Shown: positions 41,911 to 50,775 of the stretch, in pieces
Position numbering within the stretch: position 1 is the stretch's first letter
Layout: each line of letters opens with the position of its first letter
DNA from: an uncultured Clostridia bacterium
GTDB taxonomy: Bacteria; Bacillota; Clostridia; Oscillospirales; CAG-272
Reading direction: 5' to 3'
Length of the DNA stretch: 64,000 nucleotides
Assembly (NCBI GenBank): GCA_948466345.1
Contig: CAOKAC010000001.1
Span: 364,572-428,571, forward strand
Made by a program: the position numbers and the translations under genes
Notes under the pieces: generated by a model
The model's database searches: none
Told to the model about the DNA's origin: nothing
What the model saw: the letters and a program-made list of their open reading frames with translations, nothing else

Positions 41911-42795
41911 TCAAGAGGAGCGGGGTGCATACCGTTCATAATAAAACAAATACTGTTGGGCAAGACCCGCCCAGTCGCCAAATACAGTCGGGTCCAGTTT
42001 GCCACCAAACCGGCGGTCGATTACCCGCTGCATCCAAACATCTATCGGAAACGCTTCTGTTCTTCCAAATCCAAAAAGCAGGGTGCAGGCGGATACTTTC
42101 GGGCCCACTCCCTTGAGGCTGCACAGCAGTTCGTTTGCTTCGTCATAGGACTGCGTCTGTTGTACCGCCGCAAGAGAAAAGGTGCCTTCAGCAATCTTTC
42201 GGGCGGCCTCCCATATGTAGGTTGCGCGAAAACCCGCTCCGCAGGCAAAAATAGCGTCTCGCCCTGCCTGTGCCAGCGCATCCGGAGTAGGAAAGGCATA
42301 GCCGCCGGGAATCACCTCTCCATACTCCCGACACAGTGATTCAATAATTTTGCGGATTCTTGGAATGTTATTATTTTGCGAAATGATAAAGGAGCAAAGT
42401 GCCTCCCACGGATCCTGCCGCAAAATTCGGATTCCCTTGGCTGCTTCCAGAGCCGCCTGCATATGGGCCTGCCCCTGGCCGGACAGGGCGTGGGCAATCT
42501 TTTCCCCCGCATATGCATAATCTGCATCTAAAGAAAGGTACCGCAGCCAAATGTTTTCAAAATCTTTCTTATCTGCGTAAATATACAAATAGGTACCGTT
42601 ATCCGCAAAAGCCACCTGCCTGCCCATAGCAATACCACAGACGGCATCGGGAACAGGAGCCGGCGGAAAGGATGCGGGCAGGGGGCCAAAGCGAAAGCAC
42701 TGGCCACAGTCAAAGGTACGTACGGTAGAAAAATCACCAACGCCAGCGATTTTCAGCCAACCGTTTTCACTGGATACAATGGTAGGATGCTGCAT
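41911..42795 (-). CDS. 8-oxoguanine DNA glycosylase/lyase (OGG1-like)
   Basis: 294 residues. The N-terminal OGG domain has STVRTFDCGQCFRF. The HhH-GPD domain has ISQNNNIPRIRK and LKGVGPKVSACTLLFGF, with the catalytic Lys, followed by FPIDVWMQRVI with the catalytic Asp. These match eukaryote-like Ogg enzymes found in some Firmicutes and differ from MutM. It should remove 8-oxoG opposite C. It starts near the DUF6062 promoter region and is divergent from that gene. Nothing links it to its neighbours in pathway terms. Confidence 0.9.
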   Translation of the reverse strand: MQHPTIVSSENGWLKIAGVGDFSTVRTFDCGQCFRFGPLPASFPPAPVPDAVCGIAMGRQVAFADNGTYLYIYADKKDFENIWLRYLSLDADYAYAGEKIAHALSGQGQAHMQAALEAAKGIRILRQDPWEALCSFIISQNNNIPRIRKIIESLCREYGEVIPGGYAFPTPDALAQAGRDAIFACGAGFRATYIWEAARKIAEGTFSLAAVQQTQSYDEANELLCSLKGVGPKVSACTLLFGFGRTEAFPIDVWMQRVIDRRFGGKLDPTVFGDWAGLAQQYLFYYERYAPRSS

Positions 42796-42875
42796 ACTTG
42801 TCCTTTCTGGATTCCGTTGACAAACGGGGTTTTTTGTGCTACAGTTTGAGTAGTAATAGCAGAGGGGAGCTTATA

Positions 42876-43580
42876 ATGGAACAGATTTATACAATCCCGG
42901 TAAATGAAGCCTTTGAAGCAGGCATGGAAGATCCCACACGGGGATGTCCCTTCTGCCGTCTGCGGGATAAGCTGGCAAAAGAGGAAGTAGACCGGGTGCT
43001 GGGCGCTTCTATGATGGAACCGGACACCCGTCAGCAGACCAATGTCCATGGATTTTGCGGCCACCATTTGGAACAACTGACAGCAGCAGGGAAGCGCCTG
43101 CCGCTGGCCTTGATTTTAGAAAGTCATCTGATAGAAATTGGAAACGCTATGAAAAAGCCTGGTGTGCTTCCGGCAGCCGCTGGAGGGGACACAGCAAAAA
43201 AGCTGGATGGAATTTCCAGAGACTGCTACATCTGCAGCCGAATTGACTTTCATTTTCAGCACATGCTGGAAACGGCGGCGCTTCTTTGGGAGGGCGATAC
43301 GGCCTTTCACAAAAAGTGCCTGTCGCAGCCATATTTTTGTCTGCCCCATTTCGCGGAATTTTTGCAGGCGGCACGGGCGCGGATGAAGGGCAAAGATTTC
43401 GGCGCCTTTTACAAGCAACTCTACGAAAAGGAATCTGCCTTCCTGGAAAAACTGGGAGGAGACGTAAGCTGGTTTGTGAAAAAATTTGACTACCGATATG
43501 CCGACGAGCCTTGGAACGACGCAAAGGATTCGATTGAGCGGGCATCTGCATTTTTAAATGGAAATGAAGGAGCGCTTTAA
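42876..43580 (+). CDS. DUF6062 family protein
   Basis: 234 residues. The N-terminal TIPVNEAFE and GCPFCRL (Cys pair), a central YICSR with nearby Cys, GFCGHHLEQL, and a later PYFCLPHFAEF recur in this family. The paired Cys/His positions (CPFC, CGHH, CYIC, CLPH) suggest zinc or another metal. The family is common in Clostridia with no known function. ATG 42876 follows GAGGGGAG. It is a single-gene unit with its own terminator, divergent from the glycosylase gene. Confidence 0.85.
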   Translation: MEQIYTIPVNEAFEAGMEDPTRGCPFCRLRDKLAKEEVDRVLGASMMEPDTRQQTNVHGFCGHHLEQLTAAGKRLPLALILESHLIEIGNAMKKPGVLPAAAGGDTAKKLDGISRDCYICSRIDFHFQHMLETAALLWEGDTAFHKKCLSQPYFCLPHFAEFLQAARARMKGKDFGAFYKQLYEKESAFLEKLGGDVSWFVKKFDYRYADEPWNDAKDSIERASAFLNGNEGAL

Positions 43581-43610
43581 TATTTGTATCATACCATAAA
43601 TGTTTGAAGA

Positions 43611-43640
43611 AAAAAAGAGGGGATATTTCCCCTCTTTTTT
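43611..43640 (+). terminator. Bidirectional terminator after the DUF6062 gene
   Basis: A 12-bp stem (A-rich arm 43611-43622, T-rich arm 43629-43640, loop of six) between convergent genes. Confidence 0.9.
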
Positions 43641-43670
43641 TCTTTGCGTGGTTTCGCTATCACAGAAACG

Positions 43671-44414
43671 CTAAATAGGATGCCCACCGCGCAAAGGATG
43701 AAAATCAATACCGGCACGTTTTGCCTGACTGTGCTGGAACCGGCGCTGAATTTGATATAAACGCCCATCCTTAATCAGCTTCGCGCCCGTCTGCTTAAAC
43801 CAAAAGGATGTGCCCGCTGCTGCGCATTGTCGGCGGATATCCAGAATCCAGTCATAATTGCAGGGGCGTGCGCCAGGCCCGCTTTCTCCCCCGGCTACTA
43901 CCTGTAAAATATCCGGACCCAACCACGGCTCCATATAGATAGGGGATAGCAACGGTTCGCAAATAATCCCTTTTTCCTGAATGGGAAGGGACAAAAAAAT
44001 TGGCAGCCGTTCCTCTGCAGCCTGCTGGTTTTCCGTAGTACAGTAAATACGCACGTTTGGCCAACCCACACCCCAGTCAGCAGGGATGCACTGGGAAAAT
44101 CGGATGATCCGCTTGGTGATAATGGAAAATTGCACGTCAGACCGGATCCGGATAATATCCCACGCCTCCTCCCGCCACGGGTCTGCTTCTTCTAAAAAGA
44201 AATCACTGGTCATACAGCAGAATACCGACGCGCCGCTGGGGATTTTATAGGCTCCGCCGCGTGTCTTTGCCAGCGGATAAGCAAATGATTTTGTCCGCGC
44301 TACGTGAGAGGCATCCCGACCCACAGACGCATCCCGCCGATACACGTAACAGTTTTTACATCCCTGTGACCATTTGATGCAGCCATGCCAGGGATTCCAT
44401 ATATGATCCTTCAT
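43671..44414 (-). CDS. DUF5131 (phage Gp37/Gp68-like) family protein
   Basis: 247 residues starting MKDHIWNPWHGC. The conserved CIKWSQGCKNCYVYRRD at the start carries the CxxxxxxCxxC pattern of DUF5131/Gp37-Gp68 proteins, a radical-SAM-like family found in phages and bacteria. YTKR-like ITKRIIRF, EPLLSPIYM and GGESGPGARPC are further motifs. Function is unknown; a role in modifying nucleic acid or protein is often suggested from the fold. The ATG at 44414 has AGGAGA upstream. The ATGA overlap with the NUDIX gene shows cotranscription. Confidence 0.85.
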   Translation of the reverse strand: MKDHIWNPWHGCIKWSQGCKNCYVYRRDASVGRDASHVARTKSFAYPLAKTRGGAYKIPSGASVFCCMTSDFFLEEADPWREEAWDIIRIRSDVQFSIITKRIIRFSQCIPADWGVGWPNVRIYCTTENQQAAEERLPIFLSLPIQEKGIICEPLLSPIYMEPWLGPDILQVVAGGESGPGARPCNYDWILDIRRQCAAAGTSFWFKQTGAKLIKDGRLYQIQRRFQHSQAKRAGIDFHPLRGGHPI

Positions 44415-44893
44415 GTAAGCTGCATCTCCTGTCCGTCTAGTACCGCCTGGATCAACGTATTCCCCCGATAGGCCAGCTTTAGGGAGAAAAAGGGGTGGGA
44501 TGTGGCAATAAGAGACAAAAAAATTTGGTCCCCTTCCCACAGGGGCAGGGACAGCACCTCCTGGCGTGGAACCCATCGCAGTTCCCCTTCCGGACAGTCA
44601 ATCAATGTTCCTCGGGCAGCGGCCGTATACAAAAACATATATTCCGTCCCCCACACGTCCGACACAAAGGTAACAATGCCCCGCAGGGAATGTCTGGTTA
44701 TGGTCAGTCCGGTCTCTTCCTGTACCTCACGATACAGACACTCTTCCGGGGATTCTCCCGCTTCAAACTTGCCGCCGACACCTACCCATTTCCCCTCGTT
44801 GAGATCATTCTCCTTCTTATTGCGGTACAACATCAAATATTCTTCCCCGCCGGTTCCCGGCCTGCAGATATAGCATAAAGTAGTGTTTTTCAT
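44411..44893 (-). CDS. NUDIX hydrolase, MutT-like
   Basis: 160 residues with a full NUDIX box: GGKFEAGESPEECLYREVQEETG, seen as GGKFEAGESPEE and YREVQEETG at about residues 38-60. The motif positions all match the GX5EX7REUXEEXGU pattern. The substrate may be 8-oxo-dGTP or another nucleotide. The ATG at 44893 follows GGAGG (seven bases). It overlaps the ends of the WYL gene upstream and the DUF5131 gene downstream by four bases each. Confidence 0.9.
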   Translation of the reverse strand: MKNTTLCYICRPGTGGEEYLMLYRNKKENDLNEGKWVGVGGKFEAGESPEECLYREVQEETGLTITRHSLRGIVTFVSDVWGTEYMFLYTAAARGTLIDCPEGELRWVPRQEVLSLPLWEGDQIFLSLIATSHPFFSLKLAYRGNTLIQAVLDGQEMQLT

Positions 44894-45879
44894 TTGTACG
44901 CCTCCAAAGCTTCCGCAAGCAGTATTTTCATCTCTTGCACTACATGACCAGGCGCCATAATGCGCATTCTGCCGCCAAACTGCAGCACCCACGAGAAAAA
45001 GTTGTTGCTGATCATAACACTCACTGATACCAGAAAGGTGTTCTCCCCCGGAAAGATCGTAATATCCCGGCCAAACCGGTCGATGATTACACCCGCCAGC
45101 TCCTTTTCACATTCCAGCGTCACCGTCTCTTCTCGACCGCCAAACATACCGAACACCTTACTGGAATACCGAGCCATATCAAACTGACGAAATTTGCCTT
45201 GCCCTTCCCGCTTTTTGTCCGTTCCGGTGATATGGAGCATCTTATCTACTCGAAAGTGCTTGATATCTCCATATTCTCCGTCAAAGGCCACCAAATAGTA
45301 ATTTCCCTCGCTCCAGGTCAGTGCCCACGGGCTGACGCAATACAGGGCCCCGCCCCGACGGAGCTGTTTTTCTTTTTTGGCCGTCCAATCAAAATATTGG
45401 AAGGTGATACGGATATTTTCCAATATAGCCGTATGAATCTGGTCTACATTATAATATATAGACTCGTTCATCGTCTTTACCCGGTCGGAAATGTGTACTT
45501 GGCGCTGGAGTGTTTGAGCTTCCCATCGGCTGGCAAGCCCCGACAGCTTTTCAATGAGAGAGCGGCTTTTCTGCCGGGTGATAAAATTGGAGGATTGGAC
45601 TGCGTCCACCAGCAGCTTCAGCTCAGGAAGCTCAAATTCCCGAGCTTCCAAATAATACCCGACAGCGTTGTTTTCTCCCCGCCGCCGTTCTACCGGATAG
45701 CCAAACCGCTCCAACGCCGCAAAATCATCATAAATGGATTTACGCTCCGCGCTAAAGCCCTGCTGCTCCAGCCGTTCCAAAATTTCCGCCATGGTTAGCG
45801 TATGCTCTGGGTCTGTTTCTCTCAAAAGCATTTTTAGCAGACACAGCAGCTTCAACTTTTGGTCAGCGCTTCTTGCCAT
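44890..45879 (-). CDS. WYL-domain transcriptional regulator
   Basis: 329 residues. An N-terminal winged helix-turn-helix (LTMAEILERLEQQGFSAERKSIYDDFAALE in two parts) is followed by a WYL domain (VSPWALTWSEGNYYLVAFD) and a C-terminal WCX-like extension. WYL proteins bind single-stranded DNA or ligands and often regulate defence or repair genes. It is the first gene of a three-gene overlapping cassette with the NUDIX and DUF5131 genes, so it may autoregulate the set. Confidence 0.9.
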   Translation of the reverse strand: MARSADQKLKLLCLLKMLLRETDPEHTLTMAEILERLEQQGFSAERKSIYDDFAALERFGYPVERRRGENNAVGYYLEAREFELPELKLLVDAVQSSNFITRQKSRSLIEKLSGLASRWEAQTLQRQVHISDRVKTMNESIYYNVDQIHTAILENIRITFQYFDWTAKKEKQLRRGGALYCVSPWALTWSEGNYYLVAFDGEYGDIKHFRVDKMLHITGTDKKREGQGKFRQFDMARYSSKVFGMFGGREETVTLECEKELAGVIIDRFGRDITIFPGENTFLVSVSVMISNNFFSWVLQFGGRMRIMAPGHVVQEMKILLAEALEAYK

Positions 45880-46002
45880 ACAGTCCCCCCTTTCTTCATC
45901 TTATTGTAGCACATAATCTGCTTTTTTGTAAACCCATGTGTCCCATTTATTGGACTTCCAACGCATAAGAAACTTTTTATTGCTTTTGTGGCGTCCGTTT
46001 TT

Positions 46003-46030
46003 TTGGACAAGCAGGAGTGTAAAATATACC
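46003..46030 (+). promoter_or_regulatory. Candidate promoter of the 38-residue peptide gene
   Basis: TTGGAC (46003-46008), 16 bases, TATACC (46025-46030). The region 45880-46002 towards the divergent WYL gene holds no other feature I recognise. Confidence 0.45.
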
Positions 46031-46076
46031 TACAGAAAAAAGCACATCTGCCCACAGGGAGAAATGGAGGAATAGC

Positions 46077-46193
46077 ATGAAAAAGACACTAAAAAGCGCG
46101 TCGGTCACCTGCGCACAAGCAGCAGCCCTTTGGGGAACAGGCTGGCTGCTGGCGTTAGGAATCAGTGGAATCATGTCCTGGCTGCAGTTGTAA
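46077..46193 (+). CDS. Small membrane peptide (38 residues)
   Basis: A 38-codon frame with an excellent GGAGG site seven bases before its ATG and a terminator about 35 bases after its stop codon. The product has a basic N-terminus (MKKTLKS), then a hydrophobic stretch from about residue 14 to 37 (AAALWGTGWLLALGISGIMSW), so a single membrane-spanning helix with a very short tail is likely. I know no family. It is divergent from the WYL regulator and may be a short regulatory or membrane-stress peptide; this is inference. Context and signals make it a real gene rather than chance. Confidence 0.65.
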   Translation: MKKTLKSASVTCAQAAALWGTGWLLALGISGIMSWLQL

Positions 46194-46228
46194 ACAGCAA
46201 AGCCAATTTCACCTCATACTCTATATAG

Positions 46229-46258
46229 AAAAGCCTTCCCGGCCAGGAAGGCTTTTTT
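46229..46258 (+). terminator. Terminator after the small membrane peptide gene
   Basis: An 11-bp stem (46229-46239 with 46246-46256) with a six-base loop, ending in TTTTTT. Confidence 0.9.
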
Positions 46259-46328
46259 GTTTTTTTATTGACAAAGACAGTCCCACATAACCGTCCTATA
46301 GAATTGATAAAACGGCTCTATAAAAGTA

Positions 46329-47579
46329 TTATGCCCTCCAGACAGCTTTTAAAACAGAGCCAATCTTTGGGGTGGTTCCGTACATAAGAACACCGACCCG
46401 GTAAATCTTTGCAGAAAGCAGGCCAATACCCCAAACAGATCCCATCAGGATTCCAATCGATACAGCGATTTCGTACCATGCAACCGTACTGCTCATTGCA
46501 ATCCGGGCAAACATAGCGATAGGTGACGTAAAGGGGATATATGAACAAACAGTCATAATCGTATTATCCACATTTCCGGAGGAAATAGAAGCGATTGCCA
46601 CAACAAATCCAATGATTAGAAAAAAAGTCAGCGGCATAACCGATGTGTTGATATCCTCCACCTTGGACGCAGTGGAACCAATAGCTCCATATAAAAACGC
46701 ATAGATGAAAAATCCCAGCACAAAGAAAACCAGCATATAAAGAAGCAAATCCCCCGGAATATTGAAAATAGACTGGACGATTGCATTGTCTTCCCAATAG
46801 AACTGATTGATATTATAGAACAAAAATGCCGATCCAAAAACGGCTATAAGCTGCAGAAGTCCTGCTGCGCAGGACGCCACCACCTTTCCAAACATCATGC
46901 TGGTAGGCCGTGCACTGGTGATGAGCACTTCCATAGCCCGCGAGCTTTTTTCTGCCGCCACATTGGTAGCGACCATTTGCCCATACAGTACCATTACCAT
47001 ATACAGGGCAAAAATCATAATATACGTGTAAAAATAATTTTGGAATTGGTCTTTTCCCAAATTGACCACATCGCTGTGAATTTCTGTATTTAAAATTTCT
47101 CCTGCCGTCTGGGCCGGTAAGCCGCTGCCAATCATTGCATCCATCCGATACAAATTCTGCAGAACGGTCTCTGCTACTGTTGTATTGGAATCGTACATAG
47201 ACAGGGACTGCGTATAATAGGAACAGGATGTGGGTGATGTGAGAACAAAAGCGCATTCTGCATCCCCTGCGGTAATCTGCTCCGCAATGGCCTGTGTATC
47301 CGCGTCGGTACACTGTACATCATAACCGGGGAATGCAGCGGAAAACGCCTCCTGTATTGTCTGCTCCTGCTCCTGTTCCTCTTCTTCCAGCTTTACCAGC
47401 ATTACAGGCCGATCCTGCGCTGTATCCGATTGCTTGTCAAACTGTATGACGGCAGAAATACGGGGAAAGAACATTACAACTGCAATCAACAATATTAAAA
47501 AGACTGTAACCCCTACAAAGACTTTATTTTTTAGGTAATATTTCAGTTCAAAATGGAGAATATTTTTAAATTGATTCAT
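46329..47579 (-). CDS. ABC-2 type permease (NatB-like)
   Basis: 416 residues with an N-terminal helix, a large extracellular domain (about 60-180) and five or six C-terminal helices. The extracellular loop before the C-terminal block is typical of NatB/YhaP-type exporters, and EKSSRAMEVLITSARPTSMM is the conserved cytoplasmic motif. The ATG at 47579 follows AAGGGGG, one base after the ATPase stop codon. With the ATPase it forms an exporter that could expel Na+, an antimicrobial or a lipid; sequence alone cannot decide. Confidence 0.9.
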   Translation of the reverse strand: MNQFKNILHFELKYYLKNKVFVGVTVFLILLIAVVMFFPRISAVIQFDKQSDTAQDRPVMLVKLEEEEQEQEQTIQEAFSAAFPGYDVQCTDADTQAIAEQITAGDAECAFVLTSPTSCSYYTQSLSMYDSNTTVAETVLQNLYRMDAMIGSGLPAQTAGEILNTEIHSDVVNLGKDQFQNYFYTYIMIFALYMVMVLYGQMVATNVAAEKSSRAMEVLITSARPTSMMFGKVVASCAAGLLQLIAVFGSAFLFYNINQFYWEDNAIVQSIFNIPGDLLLYMLVFFVLGFFIYAFLYGAIGSTASKVEDINTSVMPLTFFLIIGFVVAIASISSGNVDNTIMTVCSYIPFTSPIAMFARIAMSSTVAWYEIAVSIGILMGSVWGIGLLSAKIYRVGVLMYGTTPKIGSVLKAVWRA

Positions 47580-47580
47580 T

Positions 47581-48486
47581 TTATCGTCCCCCTTTCTGAT
47601 CCGCGTCTCCAGCGTACTGGACAAATATATCATTCAGCGATGGCTCATAAATCTGCATACCATCGATTTCATAAGTTTCCACTAGGCGGCGCATCATTAC
47701 CTGCTTTTCTCCCGGATCCTCTAGTTGTATCATCAGCCCGCCGTCCGCAAGAACGCTGCATCGCTCTCCAAAATCCTGTCGGATCACCCCAGGGGCCTCC
47801 GTATACACTACAAGTCGATCCCGCACATAACCACGTTTGATATCGTGTAGACTTCCCGTCAGCGTTACCCGACCATCCCGCAAAATGGCGATGTTTTCGC
47901 AGAACTCTTCGATATAGTGCATCTGATGACTGGAAAAAAGCACAATTTTTCCTTTTGCGACCTGCTCCTTTACCACATCCTTCAAAAGTATAGCGTTTAC
48001 TGGATCCAGCCCGGAAAAGGGTTCGTCCAAAATCACAATGTGGGGATCGTGGGCCAAGGCAGTGATCAGTTGGATTTTTTGCTGGTTTCCCTTGGAAAGA
48101 GTATCCAGCCGACGGTTCCGGTATTCGGTCATATCCAGTCGCTCCAACCAGTAATCCACCGCTGCTACAGCTGCCTTTTGCCGCATTCCTTTCAGCAAGG
48201 CAAAATATACCAGCTGATCAATAATCAGCTTTTTGGGATACAAGCCCCGCTCCTCCGGCAGATACCCAATCTTCATCTTTTTATAGTCTATGGGCTGGCC
48301 GTCAACATGCACCGCACCGCTGTCCGGTGGAAATACATCCATAAGAATACGAATGGATGTAGTTTTACCAGCCCCGTTCCTGCCAAGCAATCCAAATGCC
48401 TGCCCGCTTTGCGCCGTAAAAGAGACGCCCTGCAGTACCTGTTTTTCACCGAAGGATTTTTGAATGTCACACAGCTCCAATTTCAT
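47581..48486 (-). CDS. ABC transporter ATPase (NatA-like)
   Basis: 301 residues. GLLGRNGAGKTTSIR (Walker A), LSKGNQQKIQLI (signature) and VILDEPFSGLDPVN (Walker B) are all canonical. A C-terminal domain of about 80 residues (the DUF4162-type) follows, with VTEAPGVIRQDFG-like sequence. It pairs with the permease one base downstream. Homologues are NatA and bacitracin/lantibiotic exporters. The promoter region is AT-rich and short. Confidence 0.92.
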   Translation of the reverse strand: MKLELCDIQKSFGEKQVLQGVSFTAQSGQAFGLLGRNGAGKTTSIRILMDVFPPDSGAVHVDGQPIDYKKMKIGYLPEERGLYPKKLIIDQLVYFALLKGMRQKAAVAAVDYWLERLDMTEYRNRRLDTLSKGNQQKIQLITALAHDPHIVILDEPFSGLDPVNAILLKDVVKEQVAKGKIVLFSSHQMHYIEEFCENIAILRDGRVTLTGSLHDIKRGYVRDRLVVYTEAPGVIRQDFGERCSVLADGGLMIQLEDPGEKQVMMRRLVETYEIDGMQIYEPSLNDIFVQYAGDADQKGGR

Positions 48487-48578
48487 CGCTTTGGTATTCC
48501 TTTCTTTACACGTTTCTTCAAAAACATTGTATCATATTAAGGATTTTTTGAAAAGAACAATTTGCAAAAATGTGCATG

Positions 48579-48938
48579 CTAGGAGTATCTCCGACAGCAA
48601 GGGCATGGGCCGCCAGACCTATTGCGTGGAACGGTTATTTTTTCACATAGAACAGGAGAGCAAGCACTCCATTTTCTAATACAGAAATAAAATACCGTCT
48701 CATTTTTTAAAATAATTCTGTATCTGCTGGGGTGATAAAGGGTTTTATGTCGTGCATATATTGGTTCATCCCAAAATATAGTCATGGCCGCTTCCCTGTA
48801 AGGGGGCAGCCGTGTAAATTGCAGACACGCGGCAGCAATCAAAGATACCACAGTTATAACGCACAATAGCGTCCACAGGCCCTGCCTGATCCTTTTGCAG
48901 CACACCATAATTCCACCCATTTCTACAAAATACTCCAT
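48579..48938 (-). CDS. Hypothetical protein with one N-terminal membrane helix
   Basis: About 119 residues, with a hydrophobic helix LWTLLCVITVVSLIAAACL near residues 20-38 and a basic, Cys-containing remainder. AAGGG precedes ATG 48938 at six bases; an ATG at 48908 would also work. I do not recognise a family, and the low-complexity C-terminus (RNRSGGPCPCC) is unusual. It could be a non-coding stretch that happens to be open; confidence is limited for that reason. It is followed by the NatAB operon on the same strand, about 90 bases away. Confidence 0.4.
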   Translation of the reverse strand: MEYFVEMGGIMVCCKRIRQGLWTLLCVITVVSLIAAACLQFTRLPPYREAAMTIFWDEPIYARHKTLYHPSRYRIILKNETVFYFCIRKWSACSPVLCEKITVPRNRSGGPCPCCRRYS

Positions 48939-49051
48939 CATTATCCCTTCATGGGTATTATACATTTCGTATCGTGGTTTGTCAATTCGTTTTGTAATTA
49001 TTTTAGAATGAAAATTTCAATATAGATTATAGTATGTATGGAGGGATGGAA

Positions 49052-49390
49052 ATGAAATTCGGTGAGATTTTACGGGAACTTTTAGAAGATAACGATATTA
49101 CACAAAAGCAGTTGGCAACCGATTTGAATCTTGCGCCTACCACGATTGGAAATTATATCCGGTGTTTTCGTGAGCCGGATTTTGCCATACTGAAATTATT
49201 TGCAACCTATTTTAATGTAACGACCGATTACCTGCTGGATTTTCAGGCGGGAGGTACAAAGGATCACAGTGAGGATGAAGTGCTGCGGCTATATCGCTCC
49301 CTGCCCCTGGGTCAGAAAGCGTTATTTTTAGACACTGGCAAGCTGCTGCTGCGGCACGCCCTAAAGGAGCAGGTAACACATAAAAAATAG
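49052..49390 (+). CDS. XRE-family transcriptional regulator
   Basis: 112 residues. A helix-turn-helix (about 5-60, ITQKQLATDLNLAPTTIGNYI) is followed by a short conserved tail. DYLLDF closes the domain, as in many small XRE proteins of Clostridia. The ATG at 49052 has GGAGGG seven bases upstream. The target is unknown; there is no adjacent partner. A strong terminator follows, so it is a monocistronic unit. Confidence 0.88.
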   Translation: MKFGEILRELLEDNDITQKQLATDLNLAPTTIGNYIRCFREPDFAILKLFATYFNVTTDYLLDFQAGGTKDHSEDEVLRLYRSLPLGQKALFLDTGKLLLRHALKEQVTHKK

Positions 49391-49415
49391 CATTATGCAG
49401 AAAATGCGGCAGCAG

Positions 49416-49446
49416 AAAAAAGAGAGGGATACTCCCTCTCTTTTTT
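49416..49446 (+). terminator. Terminator after the XRE gene at 49052
   Basis: A 13-base A-rich arm (49416-49428) pairs with a T-rich arm (49434-49446) around a five-base loop. It also protects the convergent tmk gene. Confidence 0.9.
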
Positions 49447-49507
49447 CTTTACCCTTATGTCCCTTCGCCCACTGCGTTATATAATGTGTAAGGCTAGATT
49501 TTATATT

Positions 49508-50158
49508 TTATCGGCCATCGGCCGTTTTGCATATTTTTTGCATGACCCGAGAGCAAATCTTTTGAAAGGAATCTTCAACCGATTGGTTTCCATCTATGAC
49601 AACGCCACCGTTTTCCTGGGCAATCTCCAGATATTGCTCCCGCAGGCGATACTGCAATTCTATATCAATATATCTGTTTTTTCCATTTTCCTGGCTTTGT
49701 ATTCGTGAAATGGCAATATCTACCTCTACATCCATAAAAAACGCAATATCCGGTTTAGGAACAAAGCTGGAAACTTCACAAATCCACCGGTCTTTCACGT
49801 AGCCTCTGGCACGCAAATTTGCCAGACAGGAATAAAAATACCGATCCGAAATTACCACTCGCCCCTGAGAAATTTTCGGGACAATATCCCGGTTGGTATG
49901 TTGCACCCGATCAGAGGCGCACAGCAGGGACAAGGCCCGGTAATCATACATGCTATGGTCAGGACTATCCATGTAGTTTCGAAAAATGGGGGAACTGCGT
50001 ACGGTATCTGTAGGCTGCTTCGTTATATACGCAGGCATATCGATTCGCTGGAAGAATTCCTCAAGCAATTCAATTTGTGTTGTTTTTCCGCTTCCGTCCA
50101 GTCCGCAGAAAACAAACAGATATCCCGGATAATTATGTACCTTCATTTGCAATCTCAT
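49508..50158 (-). CDS. tmk: Thymidylate kinase-like protein
   Basis: 216 residues. FVFCGLDGSGKTTQIELLEEFF holds the P-loop (GLDGSGKTT), and ISDRYFYSCLA the DRY motif with the Arg needed for catalysis. The lid region is variable and ends the family pattern. dTMP to dTDP is the standard reaction. The sequence is divergent from common Tmk proteins, e.g. FFMDVEVDIAISRIQ replaces the usual LLDVPPEVALERI, so it could be a second deoxynucleoside kinase-like paralogue. ATG 50158 follows AAAGGAG. A tmk gene in this location lacks the holB neighbour usual in Firmicutes. Confidence 0.8.
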   Translation of the reverse strand: MRLQMKVHNYPGYLFVFCGLDGSGKTTQIELLEEFFQRIDMPAYITKQPTDTVRSSPIFRNYMDSPDHSMYDYRALSLLCASDRVQHTNRDIVPKISQGRVVISDRYFYSCLANLRARGYVKDRWICEVSSFVPKPDIAFFMDVEVDIAISRIQSQENGKNRYIDIELQYRLREQYLEIAQENGGVVIDGNQSVEDSFQKICSRVMQKICKTADGR

Positions 50159-50182
50159 AAAGTCTCTCCTTTCGCTACTCAT

Positions 50183-50775
50183 AAATACCCCGTCTATAAT
50201 TGCTTCCTTATAACATCTCCCTTAGGACAGATACGCCGCGCAAATGCTGTCATGTGCGATATGTACCCTCTATTTATTATTAAAATACATATCCCGAATT
50301 TTATAAGTGAGGGAAGACGAGATACTTTTCTTCTTGGTTGTATTCTTCTTTCACTTGCTTTTGCATACGCAATAAAAATTCCAGCGCTCCGTCTGCCGAA
50401 ACAGCTTGAATTTTCTTAATCTACAATTATAAAAATCTGTATAATATTTATTGATGCCGCTGCGAACAATCCTCCCTTTTCTACACTTTGGAGTAATGAT
50501 TATTTTATCTAAATCACATAAAATTTAGCCTTTTATATAAGCAATTATATCAAATACAAGTAAAATTTAAACAGGCCATTAGCCCACAAAGCGTCATCTA
50601 ATCTGCAAAGAAAAATAATAAAAATTTATGTATGTCTGCTATTTAGGTTTATTCTATTTATATATATTTTGCTTAATAAGTATAAGACTATAATCCTTTA
50701 TCAATTGTTGGCAAACAGCCAATTTTTTGTTTATAAAAAATTTCTATTTTATGACTTTTGACACGGAGTACACCT
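50183..50775. other. AT-rich intergenic region, mostly featureless
   Basis: About 590 bases, much more AT-rich than the rest of the window. On the minus strand near 50300-50420 a run of about 38 codons without a start codon (ending ...EEKYLVFPHL) reads like a broken gene end, but I cannot identify it. A promoter-like TTGGCA with a TATAAA box (50708-50737) sits before the next gene and overlaps a TTGGC/GCCAA inverted repeat, a possible operator. Otherwise I see nothing. Confidence 0.5.
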
